DNA of 12,006 nucleotides, from contig JACOTV010000032.1 in the NCBI GenBank assembly GCA_016178125.1, forward strand, positions 1-12,006. The letters run 5' to 3'. The stretch comes from Candidatus Microgenomates bacterium. Lineage in GTDB: Bacteria > Patescibacteriota > Microgenomatia > UBA1406 > GWC2-37-13. Shown piece by piece: positions 5,853 through 11,769 of this stretch. Under the pieces are notes generated by a model. That model was not told the origin of the DNA. It did not search any database and saw only the letters and a list, made by a program, of their open reading frames with translations. The translations under genes were made by a program, and so were the position numbers. How positions within the stretch are numbered: the first letter of the stretch is position 1; each line of letters starts with the position of its first letter.

Positions 5853-6414
5853 TTATTGTAGCACAGCATACACCACAAGGCGGTCGGAGTAGTTTTTAGC
5901 ATCCTTGCTCCATGTTCCACTGCAGGTGATCAGATTGAGCCGTTTTTGGTCGCTTTGTGCAAATACTTCTTTTATGGGAAAGTCGGCGTCTTTATGTGTT
6001 TTTTTCCCTATCACTTTAAATTTCAAAATAGCTCCGTTGACGTCTTCGGTTTCGATTATATCGCCGGGCTCGAGCTTGCCTAGGTTGTAAAATGGACCAG
6101 GTGCCCCGAGTGGGGTATCGTAATGGGCGGCAATGACCGCCGACCCCAGCATCCCTGGCTTAAATCCCGGTTCATACCAGCCCGCATTAGTAGCTTCTTT
6201 TGGCACATCCATACGGCCCTTTTCATCGTTTCCTACTGTCTCGATGGCGGTATCAATTTGAATTTTGGGACGGAGCGCCTGACGGTGTGGTCACGGTAGG
6301 ACTTGGGGCCGTCGATGGGCTCGGTGATGGCGATACGGTCTGTGCCGAAACGGCAGTCAGTACCGAAACACTGAGTAACAGAGCAAATACAAAAGCTACG
6401 ATTGATTTTATCAT
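5853..6414 (-). pseudogene. Class F-like sortase split by a single frameshift
   Basis: Sortases are membrane-linked cysteine transpeptidases that attach proteins to the cell surface. The 5' part (ATG at 6414, 53 codons to the stop at 6253-6255) encodes a signal peptide and a Pro/Ser/Thr-rich linker ending SPTVTTPSGAPSQNSN. The catalytic domain is one frame away (+1), open from the stop at 6291-6293: PKIQIDTAIETVGNDEKG, then MDVP. It holds the full triad: His in AAHYD (codon 6123-6125), Cys in LNLITCSG (5922-5924), Arg in YSDRLVVY (5880-5882). The shift must lie between 6256 and 6290, possibly at the short runs around TCCCAAAATT. Options are a sequencing error, a recent mutation or programmed frameshifting. 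The gene has a perfect Shine-Dalgarno. The catalytic part alone could start at the ATG at 6212 (5853-6212), but that would lack the first strand and the anchor. Confidence 0.85.
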
Positions 6415-6422
6415 TGTTATTT

Positions 6423-6431
6423 TCACCTCCT
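6423..6431 (-). promoter_or_regulatory. Perfect 9-base Shine-Dalgarno of the split sortase
   Basis: On the minus strand AGGAGGTGA (6431 to 6423) is fully complementary to the usual 16S rRNA 3' end, 8 bases before the ATG at 6414. It decides this start and marks the 5' part as genuinely translated. It contrasts with the missing or weak ribosome sites of most genes here. A small hairpin (CTCTC-aac-GAGAG, 6442-6430) abuts and slightly overlaps it. Confidence 0.8.
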
Positions 6432-6514
6432 CTCGTTGAGAGTACTGTTAAGTAACAACGATAGATCATGTACGTCGGTGTACGGTCAGATTTGTGTAAG
6501 AAAGCGGTTATAGA

Positions 6515-7159
6515 TTACTGAAGTTCGGAAAACACGACCAATCGGTCGGTGTAATTATGTGCCATGCGATCCCAAATACCACTACAGGTGATCAGATTCA
6601 ACTTGTGCCCTGAATGATCATTGAATACGGCATCAACGGGGAATAAATCATAGTTATAGGTACGCTTATCGATGACCTTGAATATAAGTGTTTTGCCTAA
6701 TTCGTCAACAACATATATATCGTCTCCCGGCTGAAGGGCAGACAAATAGTAAAACGCCGCTGGGCCTCCAGAACTGTTGTCATAGTGGCCAGCGATAATT
6801 GCAGCCCCTGATTCCCCCGGTTTTGACCCAAGGTTGTACCAGGCGACGTTGCTCCAAGAGACCGGTACGTCCATATGGCCTTCTGAGTCATTTCCTTTTG
6901 ATTCGATGGTTGTATCAATGCTCAAACGGGGAATAACGAGCCGTACGGGCTGTCCGATGGGCTGCGGAGTCGGTGTCGGCGATGGCGTCGCCGTAGGCAC
7001 GATCGTGGGTGCGGGGGTGTCGGTTGCTACGATGTGCGCCATTGTTTTGGATGAGGCGATCATGAGGTCTTGTGAAGCCGACTGATCAACACGCGCAAAT
7101 ACGAAGAGAAACACCACAAAGAGAAGTCCGATATAGGCGATTGCGATAATTCGATACAT
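6515..7159 (-). CDS. Class F-like sortase (intact)
   Basis: This is a protein of 214 residues with an N-terminal membrane anchor (about 4-22), a Pro/Thr-rich spacer (48-68, TPAPTIVPTATPSPTPTP) and a sortase domain (71-214). The catalytic triad is visible: His125 in IIAGHYD, Cys192 in LNLITCSG and Arg206 in NYTDRLVVF. KGNDSEGHMDVP (88-99) and GESGAAIIAGHYD (115-127) are typical of the class F/D-like sortases found in Patescibacteria and Actinobacteria. The catalytic domain is clearly paralogous to the split sortase downstream (shared GND-x-x-G-x-MDVP and LNLITCSG), so a tandem duplication is likely. It lies about 50 bases after the bactofilin-like gene with its own extended -10 box. No LPXTG-type substrate is encoded in the window. 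Confidence 0.92.
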   Translation of the reverse strand: MYRIIAIAYIGLLFVVFLFVFARVDQSASQDLMIASSKTMAHIVATDTPAPTIVPTATPSPTPTPQPIGQPVRLVIPRLSIDTTIESKGNDSEGHMDVPVSWSNVAWYNLGSKPGESGAAIIAGHYDNSSGGPAAFYYLSALQPGDDIYVVDELGKTLIFKVIDKRTYNYDLFPVDAVFNDHSGHKLNLITCSGIWDRMAHNYTDRLVVFSELQ

Positions 7160-7175
7160 AAATAACCAGGAGCTA

Positions 7176-7184
7176 ATTATACCA
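7176..7184 (-). promoter_or_regulatory. Extended -10 box of the intact sortase
   Basis: The minus strand reads TGGTATAAT (7184 to 7176), a perfect extended -10. The ATG at 7159 lies 16 bases further on, so the leader would be about 10 nt with no Shine-Dalgarno. No clear -35 is needed with the TGn extension. The same TGGTATAAT precedes the gene at 8463. Confidence 0.6.
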
Positions 7185-7187
7185 TAA

Positions 7188-7207
7188 GCCTATAATATAT
7201 TACAGGC
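7188..7207. repeat. 20-bp near-perfect palindrome upstream of the sortase promoter
   Basis: GCCTATAATATATTACAGGC is self-complementary except for one position pair (A7192/C7203). It falls right after the stop of the bactofilin-like gene and at the -35 region of the sortase promoter. It could be an operator or a weak 3'-end hairpin; an AT-rich core makes a strong terminator unlikely. Confidence 0.4.
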
Positions 7208-7208
7208 G

Positions 7209-8357
7209 TTACAGGAGGCCCTTCTTTTTCCAGGCTCGGAAGAGTTCGATTTCTGTTTTGAGGTATGCGCCGGATCCCCAGAACATGATTATGCCGCCTA
7301 CCAGCCATCCGATAAACGGAATGAGCGTAATGAGCAAGTGAATGACCAACCCTATAAACAGGGTCCAAGAGTCCGATGGCGTACGCTTGGTGAGGCCTGA
7401 GGCCCATTGACCAAGGTACATGGCGACGAACAGCTTGCCGACGTACATTAGCATGACCCAGGCCGACAAAGCAGCAATCGCAAAAGGTATGCCAATTAGG
7501 GTGAGGAGGAGAAAGATGATAACAATCGGTGCTGCAAAGAACATTCCCATTCCCGCAAGAGTGCTCGTGCCTTTTGCGTTTTTTACGGTCTCAACGACAC
7601 GCTCGGTGAAGCGCGGGAAGAATGTGAGGAACAAAAGCCCTATTAAGAACATCGAAATCAGGCTGATGATCTTGCCCCAAAGAAACCCTGTCATGGCGTT
7701 TGCAAACCGGTTAGTTTTTACTTGTTTATTTGGCTGTGGGGGCACGGTATGTTGGAGTTTTCCGCTTACGCTGGCCCCTTGTTCAACCTGAGCATCGTTC
7801 ATACTGGTATACGTGAGGTTCCCGGCAATCATGCTTCCTGCGGGTATCCGAAGAGTATCACTGCGGGCCTGTACATTTCCCTGAGTGGTGCCACCTAAGG
7901 TCGCGGTCCCGCCACCTAAGAAGAGATCTTTTTCGATCGTGCCCAGTTGCGAAAACGTGCCTGCGCCCGCGATGACATTGCCCCGTACGCGGGCGCCCTT
8001 GTCGAGAATGACCGTTCCACCGGCGACCGTAACATTTCGTCCGACGTCGCCCGTAATGGTCACGGTGCCGCCGGCAACGCGTATGTCTTGTGTAACCGTT
8101 CCTCTGATAAGCACGGTTCCCCCGGCTGCCAATAAATCGCCGTTGATGCGTCCGTTTACCGTAACGGTGCCGCCGGCAACGTATGCGTCCCCGTTTACGG
8201 TTCCGTCAACTTGTACATCCCCGCCTGCACCAAAATAGGTATTCTCCGCGGTTTGATTCGCGGGTAGCACGACATTTTTGTGTTGCTCTTGGGCAAAAAT
8301 ACCAAAAGGTAGAAGAACAATAAGGAGCAACGTGACTATTCTGAGGGTATGTTTCAT
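7209..8357 (-). CDS. Bactofilin-repeat (polymer-forming) membrane protein
   Basis: This protein of 382 residues starts with a signal peptide (1-22, ending around FAQ). It then carries a right-handed beta-helix of bactofilin/CcmA-type repeats (about 41-200), seen as recurring GDVQVDG-TVNGDAYVAGG, TVTVNGRINGDLLAAGG and VTVAGGTVILDKG units. After a short linker come about four membrane segments (roughly 226-247, 270-292, 294-316 and 331-360) and a basic end. Bactofilins are normally cytosolic filaments that control shape and wall synthesis. Here the signal peptide places the beta-helix outside the membrane, as in many polymer-forming proteins of Patescibacteria. It probably heads the minus-strand envelope block. 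Its promoter diverges from that of the M41-like gene. Confidence 0.85.
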   Translation of the reverse strand: MKHTLRIVTLLLIVLLPFGIFAQEQHKNVVLPANQTAENTYFGAGGDVQVDGTVNGDAYVAGGTVTVNGRINGDLLAAGGTVLIRGTVTQDIRVAGGTVTITGDVGRNVTVAGGTVILDKGARVRGNVIAGAGTFSQLGTIEKDLFLGGGTATLGGTTQGNVQARSDTLRIPAGSMIAGNLTYTSMNDAQVEQGASVSGKLQHTVPPQPNKQVKTNRFANAMTGFLWGKIISLISMFLIGLLFLTFFPRFTERVVETVKNAKGTSTLAGMGMFFAAPIVIIFLLLTLIGIPFAIAALSAWVMLMYVGKLFVAMYLGQWASGLTKRTPSDSWTLFIGLVIHLLITLIPFIGWLVGGIIMFWGSGAYLKTEIELFRAWKKKGLL

Positions 8358-8371
8358 ACTGACTACCTGTC

Positions 8372-8399
8372 ATTATATTCCTTTCCTCCGCGAAGGCAA
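8372..8399 (-). promoter_or_regulatory. Promoter of the bactofilin-like gene
   Basis: On the minus strand TTGCCT (8399 to 8394), a 16-base spacer and a perfect TATAAT (8377 to 8372) precede the ATG at 8357 by 14 bases. The leader would be about 7 nt. The overlapping upstream region carries the divergent promoter for 8463. Confidence 0.55.
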
Positions 8400-8410
8400 G
8401 AGCATGTTTA

Positions 8411-8426
8411 AGGCCTGAATAGGCCT
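8411..8426. promoter_or_regulatory. AGGCCT-gaat-AGGCCT pair in the divergent promoter region
   Basis: Two identical self-complementary hexamers AGGCCT (8411-8416 and 8421-8426) are separated by 4 bases and form an imperfect dyad. The second touches a TATAAT at 8426-8431. This could be a regulator binding site shared by the two divergent genes. There is no further evidence. Confidence 0.25.
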
Positions 8427-8445
8427 ATAATAAAAGAGGGCTTTG

Positions 8446-8454
8446 TGGTATAAT
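8446..8454 (+). promoter_or_regulatory. Extended -10 box giving a leaderless start for the M41-like gene
   Basis: TGGTATAAT is a perfect extended -10 that ends 8 bases before the ATG at 8463, so transcription would start at about 8461, next to the start codon. No Shine-Dalgarno is present. A second TATAAT at 8426-8431 could provide a longer transcript. Confidence 0.6.
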
Positions 8455-8462
8455 GCCGGGGT

Positions 8463-9392
8463 ATGCCACCCCTCGCTGAACGCCTGTCACCAGCTTCACC
8501 AATTCCTTCTGGCGATGCCCTAAAACGCATCGCACCATCACGTCCTCGAGAATTCCCTCAAGCTCCGCGTATTCCCTTTCAAGAACATCTCCGATCGAAA
8601 GAAATCCGGGCCAGTAACGTCGCTAAACACGAAATTCGTCATGCCATTGTTGCCGAGAGGCTGGGATACCGCGTAGCGGTCACTTCGATCAAGCCCGAAG
8701 GTCCATCGTTGGGGCGGGTTGTGTTGTCGGGGGCCGTACGAAACGGGACCGACTTTCAAGTTTTTGCGGCGGCCTCTTCTGCAAGTGGGGGTGACGATGC
8801 CTACGTTCCCGAAGGAACGGGTCATGATCGTCATCAAATCGAAAATGCCGGCGGGGCACATTCTGTCGAAAGCGCCACGGCCACGGCCGACCGGATTCTG
8901 AGTCAATACGATCCCGAGTTATTATCGCGTGCGGCGCGCATTTTAGATCAACAAGGCGAGGTGATAGGTTCCATTAGCAGCGTTTTGGAGCGGGCGTACA
9001 TTGAAATGATGCACGATCGAGGTGAACATCAAAAAGCCGAGCGCGTCACCAAACTGCACGAAGAGCGCATAGCCCAAGAAGATGAAGACTCGGTGACTGA
9101 CACCAATGAACAAACAGTAATCGAGCATTTGAGCCAAGATCGTATACGAATCACGATTTATACCGATGGGGTGATGACTACTGAAGAAACAAAATGTAAT
9201 CGTTGTGGTGCATTGGGCGGGGGACACTTTGATTTTTGCCGACACCATAGCCAAACTGAACATACCACTGACGATACGTCGCAGAACAATCAAGAATTCC
9301 CCCCAAGCGAGAAACCAGCAGCAGTCGGTCGGCGTGAGAATATATTTACTCGCGCTACGATTACTCCCAAACGGTCGCCAAGTACGTTGTAA
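8463..9392 (+). CDS. Stand-alone M41-like HExxH protein with C-terminal zinc ribbon
   Basis: This is a soluble protein of 309 residues without signal peptide or membrane segment. KHEIRHAIVAERLGYRV (55-71) followed by VTSIKPEGPSLGRVVLSG (73-90) follows the start of the FtsH peptidase family M41 (pattern HEAGHALVA...VTIIPRG-ALG). H56, E57 and H60 would be two zinc ligands and the catalytic Glu. SASGGDDAYVPEGTGHDRHQI (106-126) followed by an Ala/Thr-rich helix (136-148) corresponds to the FtsH region whose Asp supplies the third ligand, probably D122. The AAA+ ATPase module of FtsH is absent. The second Gly of HEAGH is replaced by Arg59. The C-terminus carries CNRCGALGGGHFDFCRHH (245-262), a zinc-ribbon-like cluster. 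The role is unknown; it may be an ATP-independent protease or an inactive relative. It overlaps the convergent YibE/F gene by 32 bases. Confidence 0.65.
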   Translation: MPPLAERLSPASPIPSGDALKRIAPSRPREFPQAPRIPFQEHLRSKEIRASNVAKHEIRHAIVAERLGYRVAVTSIKPEGPSLGRVVLSGAVRNGTDFQVFAAASSASGGDDAYVPEGTGHDRHQIENAGGAHSVESATATADRILSQYDPELLSRAARILDQQGEVIGSISSVLERAYIEMMHDRGEHQKAERVTKLHEERIAQEDEDSVTDTNEQTVIEHLSQDRIRITIYTDGVMTTEETKCNRCGALGGGHFDFCRHHSQTEHTTDDTSQNNQEFPPSEKPAAVGRRENIFTRATITPKRSPSTL

Positions 9393-10443
9393 TCGGAACG
9401 GCAAGAACCACTCCTATACTCGAAACCATCGTCCTCACAATTTCGGTCGCAATGATCTCTTGATTCATAATGAGTGACAGGGGAGTTTGGGTATTGTAGA
9501 ACAAAAGAACCAGAGGAAACGATGCGCCTACATATACCAAAATAAACGTATTTACGAGTGAAGCTACATGATCACGCCCGACATCCATCGCGTGTTGGTA
9601 GAGTTGTTTCTTGGTGAGTCGGTCATTTGATTTGCGTAAACTTTCTACAATTGAAGCCTGCGAAATAGTGATGTCATCAAGTACCGCAAGAGCGCCAATG
9701 AGCATGCCTGCCAACAGCAGACTGAGAATATTGATCGATGATCCAAACGAAAGCTGTAAAAATGACGCTTCTTCGCTTTCAAAACCAGTAAGCCGCATCC
9801 AGTCGGTAAAAAAATACGAAAGTCCGGCAACGATAATCAACGTTATAAATGTGGCAACAACAGCGATTGTGGTTTTTTTATTTAACCCATGAGACAGATA
9901 GTATGTTGCGGGAATAATAATCAGTGATGCGATCATGGTGATGGTAAATGCGTTGGTCCCGGCGATGATGCTTGGGATAATAATTTCGGCAATCACATAT
10001 AGTGAAATAAGCATGCCAATAAATGAAGTGACGGCTTGGCGCTTGGCGATTGCCACGATTACTATAAAAAACAATACAAAAAGCGCGAGGATTTGGGGGA
10101 TGCGATTATAGTCGCTGACGTATACTGTTTGTCCTCCTCGTCCGTTGGGTGAAATAGTTACAATGACGCGATCGCCCGAACCATACTTTATATGATACGG
10201 GAGGGCGATCGCGTTGTCTTCAAACTCAAAAATCTTGTTTGCGAACTTCCCAGACGTTATCTTTATCTTCACCTTCGTTATTTTTTCTTTGGTCTGCGCG
10301 TTTATTTTTCCTGTTTTTTGTATAGAAAGAACCTGCGCTTCGGCAATAGATCCGGATTGCCTATTTTGATCCTGTGCAAGCACCGAAGGTGAGTAAAATG
10401 TGACAGACACGACTATAAGGAGCATGGCAATAATCCGTTTCAT
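9361..10443 (-). CDS. YibE/F family membrane protein
   Basis: With the ATG at 10443 the protein has 360 residues: a signal peptide (1-23, ending SVLAQ), an extracytoplasmic domain (about 24-112) and then seven to eight membrane segments. LGALAVLDDITISQASIVESL-like sequence (around 249-269, with the LDD at 255-257) and GRDHVASLVNTFILVYVG (289-306) are characteristic of the YibE/F family. Its biochemical role is not established. An upstream in-frame ATG at 10467 would add eight residues (MRIWYHRC) ahead of a clean signal peptide and is disfavoured; a TGGTACCAT box just before 10443 supports the shorter form. The gene is divergent from the ZIP transporter and its 3' end overlaps the M41-like gene. 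Confidence 0.85.
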   Translation of the reverse strand: MKRIIAMLLIVVSVTFYSPSVLAQDQNRQSGSIAEAQVLSIQKTGKINAQTKEKITKVKIKITSGKFANKIFEFEDNAIALPYHIKYGSGDRVIVTISPNGRGGQTVYVSDYNRIPQILALFVLFFIVIVAIAKRQAVTSFIGMLISLYVIAEIIIPSIIAGTNAFTITMIASLIIIPATYYLSHGLNKKTTIAVVATFITLIIVAGLSYFFTDWMRLTGFESEEASFLQLSFGSSINILSLLLAGMLIGALAVLDDITISQASIVESLRKSNDRLTKKQLYQHAMDVGRDHVASLVNTFILVYVGASFPLVLLFYNTQTPLSLIMNQEIIATEIVRTMVSSIGVVLAVPITTYLATVWE

Positions 10444-10449
10444 GCATCT

Positions 10450-10458
10450 ATGGTACCA
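10450..10458 (-). promoter_or_regulatory. Possible extended -10 box of the YibE/F gene
   Basis: The minus strand reads TGGTACCAT (10458 to 10450), a TGn extension plus TACCAT (4 of 6). It ends 6 bases before the ATG at 10443, again implying a leaderless mRNA and favouring that start over 10467. Confidence 0.4.
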
Positions 10459-10479
10459 GATACGCAAGAAATATTGCCA

Positions 10480-10508
10480 TTGACTTATTGCAAGTAAGTT
10501 GCAATAAT
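10480..10508 (+). promoter_or_regulatory. Promoter of the ZIP transporter gene
   Basis: TTGACT (10480-10485, 5 of 6), a 17-base spacer and AATAAT (10503-10508, 5 of 6) form a good promoter ending 6 bases before the ATG at 10515. The spacer and -10 are covered by the palindrome at 10485-10507. Confidence 0.65.
10485..10507. promoter_or_regulatory. Perfect 9-5-9 operator-like palindrome
   Basis: TTATTGCAA (10485-10493), GTAAG, TTGCAATAA (10499-10507) is a perfect inverted repeat that overlaps the end of the -35, the whole spacer and the -10 of the transporter promoter. A bound repressor would block RNA polymerase. The form and context (a metal transporter gene) suggest a metalloregulator of the Fur/Zur, DtxR or ArsR type; the regulator is not encoded in the window. 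It also lies about 42 bases upstream of the divergent YibE/F start and could control both genes. Confidence 0.65.
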
Positions 10509-10514
10509 AATCCT

Positions 10515-11240
10515 ATGCAGCCAGTATTTTTTGCCATTCTTGCGTTTATTTCTACATTTCTTGGCGGGTTATTTTCGCTTCATCATCATAAACGTCTTCA
10601 CTACATAATGAGCTTTACTGCAGGAGTTCTTATCGCCGTTGCTTTCTTTGATATCATTCCCGAACTATTTGCGCTCGTTGAGGAACACCACCTAGATATC
10701 ACGCCATCACTTATCGCGCTCGTCAGCGGATTTTTTGTCATTCACATTCTAGAAAAATACGCCGTTCTTCACCATGGGCATGAATCCGAATATGCATCGC
10801 ATCGACATCCGCATGTGGGTATGGTTAGTACCTTGGGGCTCATCTTTCACAGTGTCCTTGACGGCGTTGGCATAGGACTCGGATTTCATGTGAGTCCTCA
10901 GGTCGGTCTGCTTGTTGCGATTGCGGTTATTGCACACGATTTTTCGGATGGGCTTAACACCGTTTCGTTAATGCTTGTTAATAAAAACACCCGAAAGAAA
11001 GCCTTCACGTTTTTAGTTCTTGATGCACTGGCTCCTGTATTGGGCGCCATTTCTACGTTCTTTATCACTATCCCTGAATCAATCCTCGTGTTGTATTTGG
11101 GATTTTTTGCCGGATTTCTGCTGTACATTGGGGCGAGCGATCTGCTTCCCGAGGCGCATAGTAAACACAGTTCTTGGAAAATGATAGCCCTCACCATTGC
11201 GGGAGCAGTATTCATATTCATTGTCACGCGCTTCACCTGA
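10515..11240 (+). CDS. ZIP family metal (zinc-type) transporter
   Basis: ZIP proteins move divalent metal ions, usually Zn or Fe, into the cytoplasm. From the ATG at 10515 the protein has 241 residues with seven to eight membrane segments. The metal-site helices are visible: HSVLDGVGIGLG (112-123) in TM4 and HDFSDGLNTVSLM (141-153) in TM5, where Asp replaces some of the usual Glu/His residues. Between TM3 and TM4 lies a His-rich cytoplasmic loop, HHGHESEYASHRHPH (86-100), as in many ZIPs. A TTG start at 10488 is possible in frame but lies inside the operator palindrome and the promoter, so 10515 is preferred. No Shine-Dalgarno is present. It is followed by a short gap and the hydrolase-like gene in the same direction. 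Confidence 0.88.
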   Translation: MQPVFFAILAFISTFLGGLFSLHHHKRLHYIMSFTAGVLIAVAFFDIIPELFALVEEHHLDITPSLIALVSGFFVIHILEKYAVLHHGHESEYASHRHPHVGMVSTLGLIFHSVLDGVGIGLGFHVSPQVGLLVAIAVIAHDFSDGLNTVSLMLVNKNTRKKAFTFLVLDALAPVLGAISTFFITIPESILVLYLGFFAGFLLYIGASDLLPEAHSKHSSWKMIALTIAGAVFIFIVTRFT

Positions 11241-11257
11241 ATCATATATACTGAGTG

Positions 11258-11737
11258 ATGGCCTTTCCCCCCCTGTTCATTCACGAACTTACCCACATAA
11301 TCCTCAGTCTTATGGCCGCAGCTGCTACCTGTTACTTAGCATCTCGCGAAAAGAAACAAATCCGTCGCGCTTTGTATCTCGTTTCATTCCTGGGCGCACT
11401 TCTGGGGGGATTCTTTGTCGATGTTGATCACCTTATTGATTACGTTTTTGCATTTGGATTACATTTTGATTTGGGAAACTTTTTAAGTGGCGTGATGTTT
11501 GATAAGCTGCAGAAAATTTATGTATTTTTTCATGCGTGGGAATGGGTAATACTCTTGGGGATTATTGCAGTTCATGTTAAAAAGCCGGCGATCAGATATT
11601 TTCTGATGGCGCTGATGCTGGGTTTGCTATCGCATCTTATTTATGACACGATCTACAACCATATATATTTCTTCGGATATTCGATAATCTATCGCATCAT
11701 GCATAACTTCGACATGAGTGCGATAGTACTGCACTGA
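11258..11737 (+). CDS. DUF457/YdjM-like membrane metal-dependent hydrolase
   Basis: This is a protein of 159 residues with about four membrane segments and polar motifs typical of the membrane-bound metal-dependent hydrolase family (DUF457/YdjM). FIHELTH (7-13) is near the N-terminus, FVDVDHLIDY (53-62) carries the D-x-D-H centre, HAWEWV (92-97) follows, and LLSHLIYDTIYNH (123-135) carries the C-terminal His/Asp pair. The reaction is unknown for the family. The preferred start is ATG 11258; a GTG at 11255 would add one residue. A TATACT at 11247-11252 ends 5 bases before it, so it may have its own leaderless transcript besides read-through from the ZIP gene 17 bases upstream. No Shine-Dalgarno of strength is visible. 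Confidence 0.7.
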   Translation: MAFPPLFIHELTHIILSLMAAAATCYLASREKKQIRRALYLVSFLGALLGGFFVDVDHLIDYVFAFGLHFDLGNFLSGVMFDKLQKIYVFFHAWEWVILLGIIAVHVKKPAIRYFLMALMLGLLSHLIYDTIYNHIYFFGYSIIYRIMHNFDMSAIVLH

Positions 11738-11754
11738 ATTATTCCGGCAGAGAG

Positions 11755-11760
11755 TATAAT
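11755..11760 (+). promoter_or_regulatory. -10 box before the DUF5652 gene
   Basis: A perfect TATAAT ends 9 bases before the ATG at 11770, so transcription would start about 3 bases before the start codon. No good -35 was found. This is another likely leaderless start. Confidence 0.5.
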
Positions 11761-11769
11761 ATTTTTTAT

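Noticed and set aside
6233..6469. 78-residue minus-strand open frame starting at 6469
   Set aside because: It is a third frame through the split sortase. The frame with the perfect SD, signal peptide and Pro/Ser linker (start 6414) is far better supported.
7885..8238. Plus-strand Pro/Val-rich open frame with regular VTVPPAT repeats
   Set aside because: The repeats mirror the Gly-rich beta-helix repeats of the bactofilin-like gene on the other strand. No independent evidence of coding.
7900..8240. CRISPR-like or tandem DNA repeats
   Set aside because: The repetition is degenerate at DNA level and follows protein repeat units; there are no uniform repeats or spacers.
10443..10467. Upstream start of the YibE/F gene at 10467
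   Set aside because: It would add MRIWYHRC before a clean signal peptide, and the -10-like TGGTACCAT lies between the two ATGs.
10488..10514. TTG start of the ZIP transporter at 10488
   Set aside because: It falls inside the promoter spacer and operator palindrome; the ATG at 10515 begins exactly at the first membrane segment.
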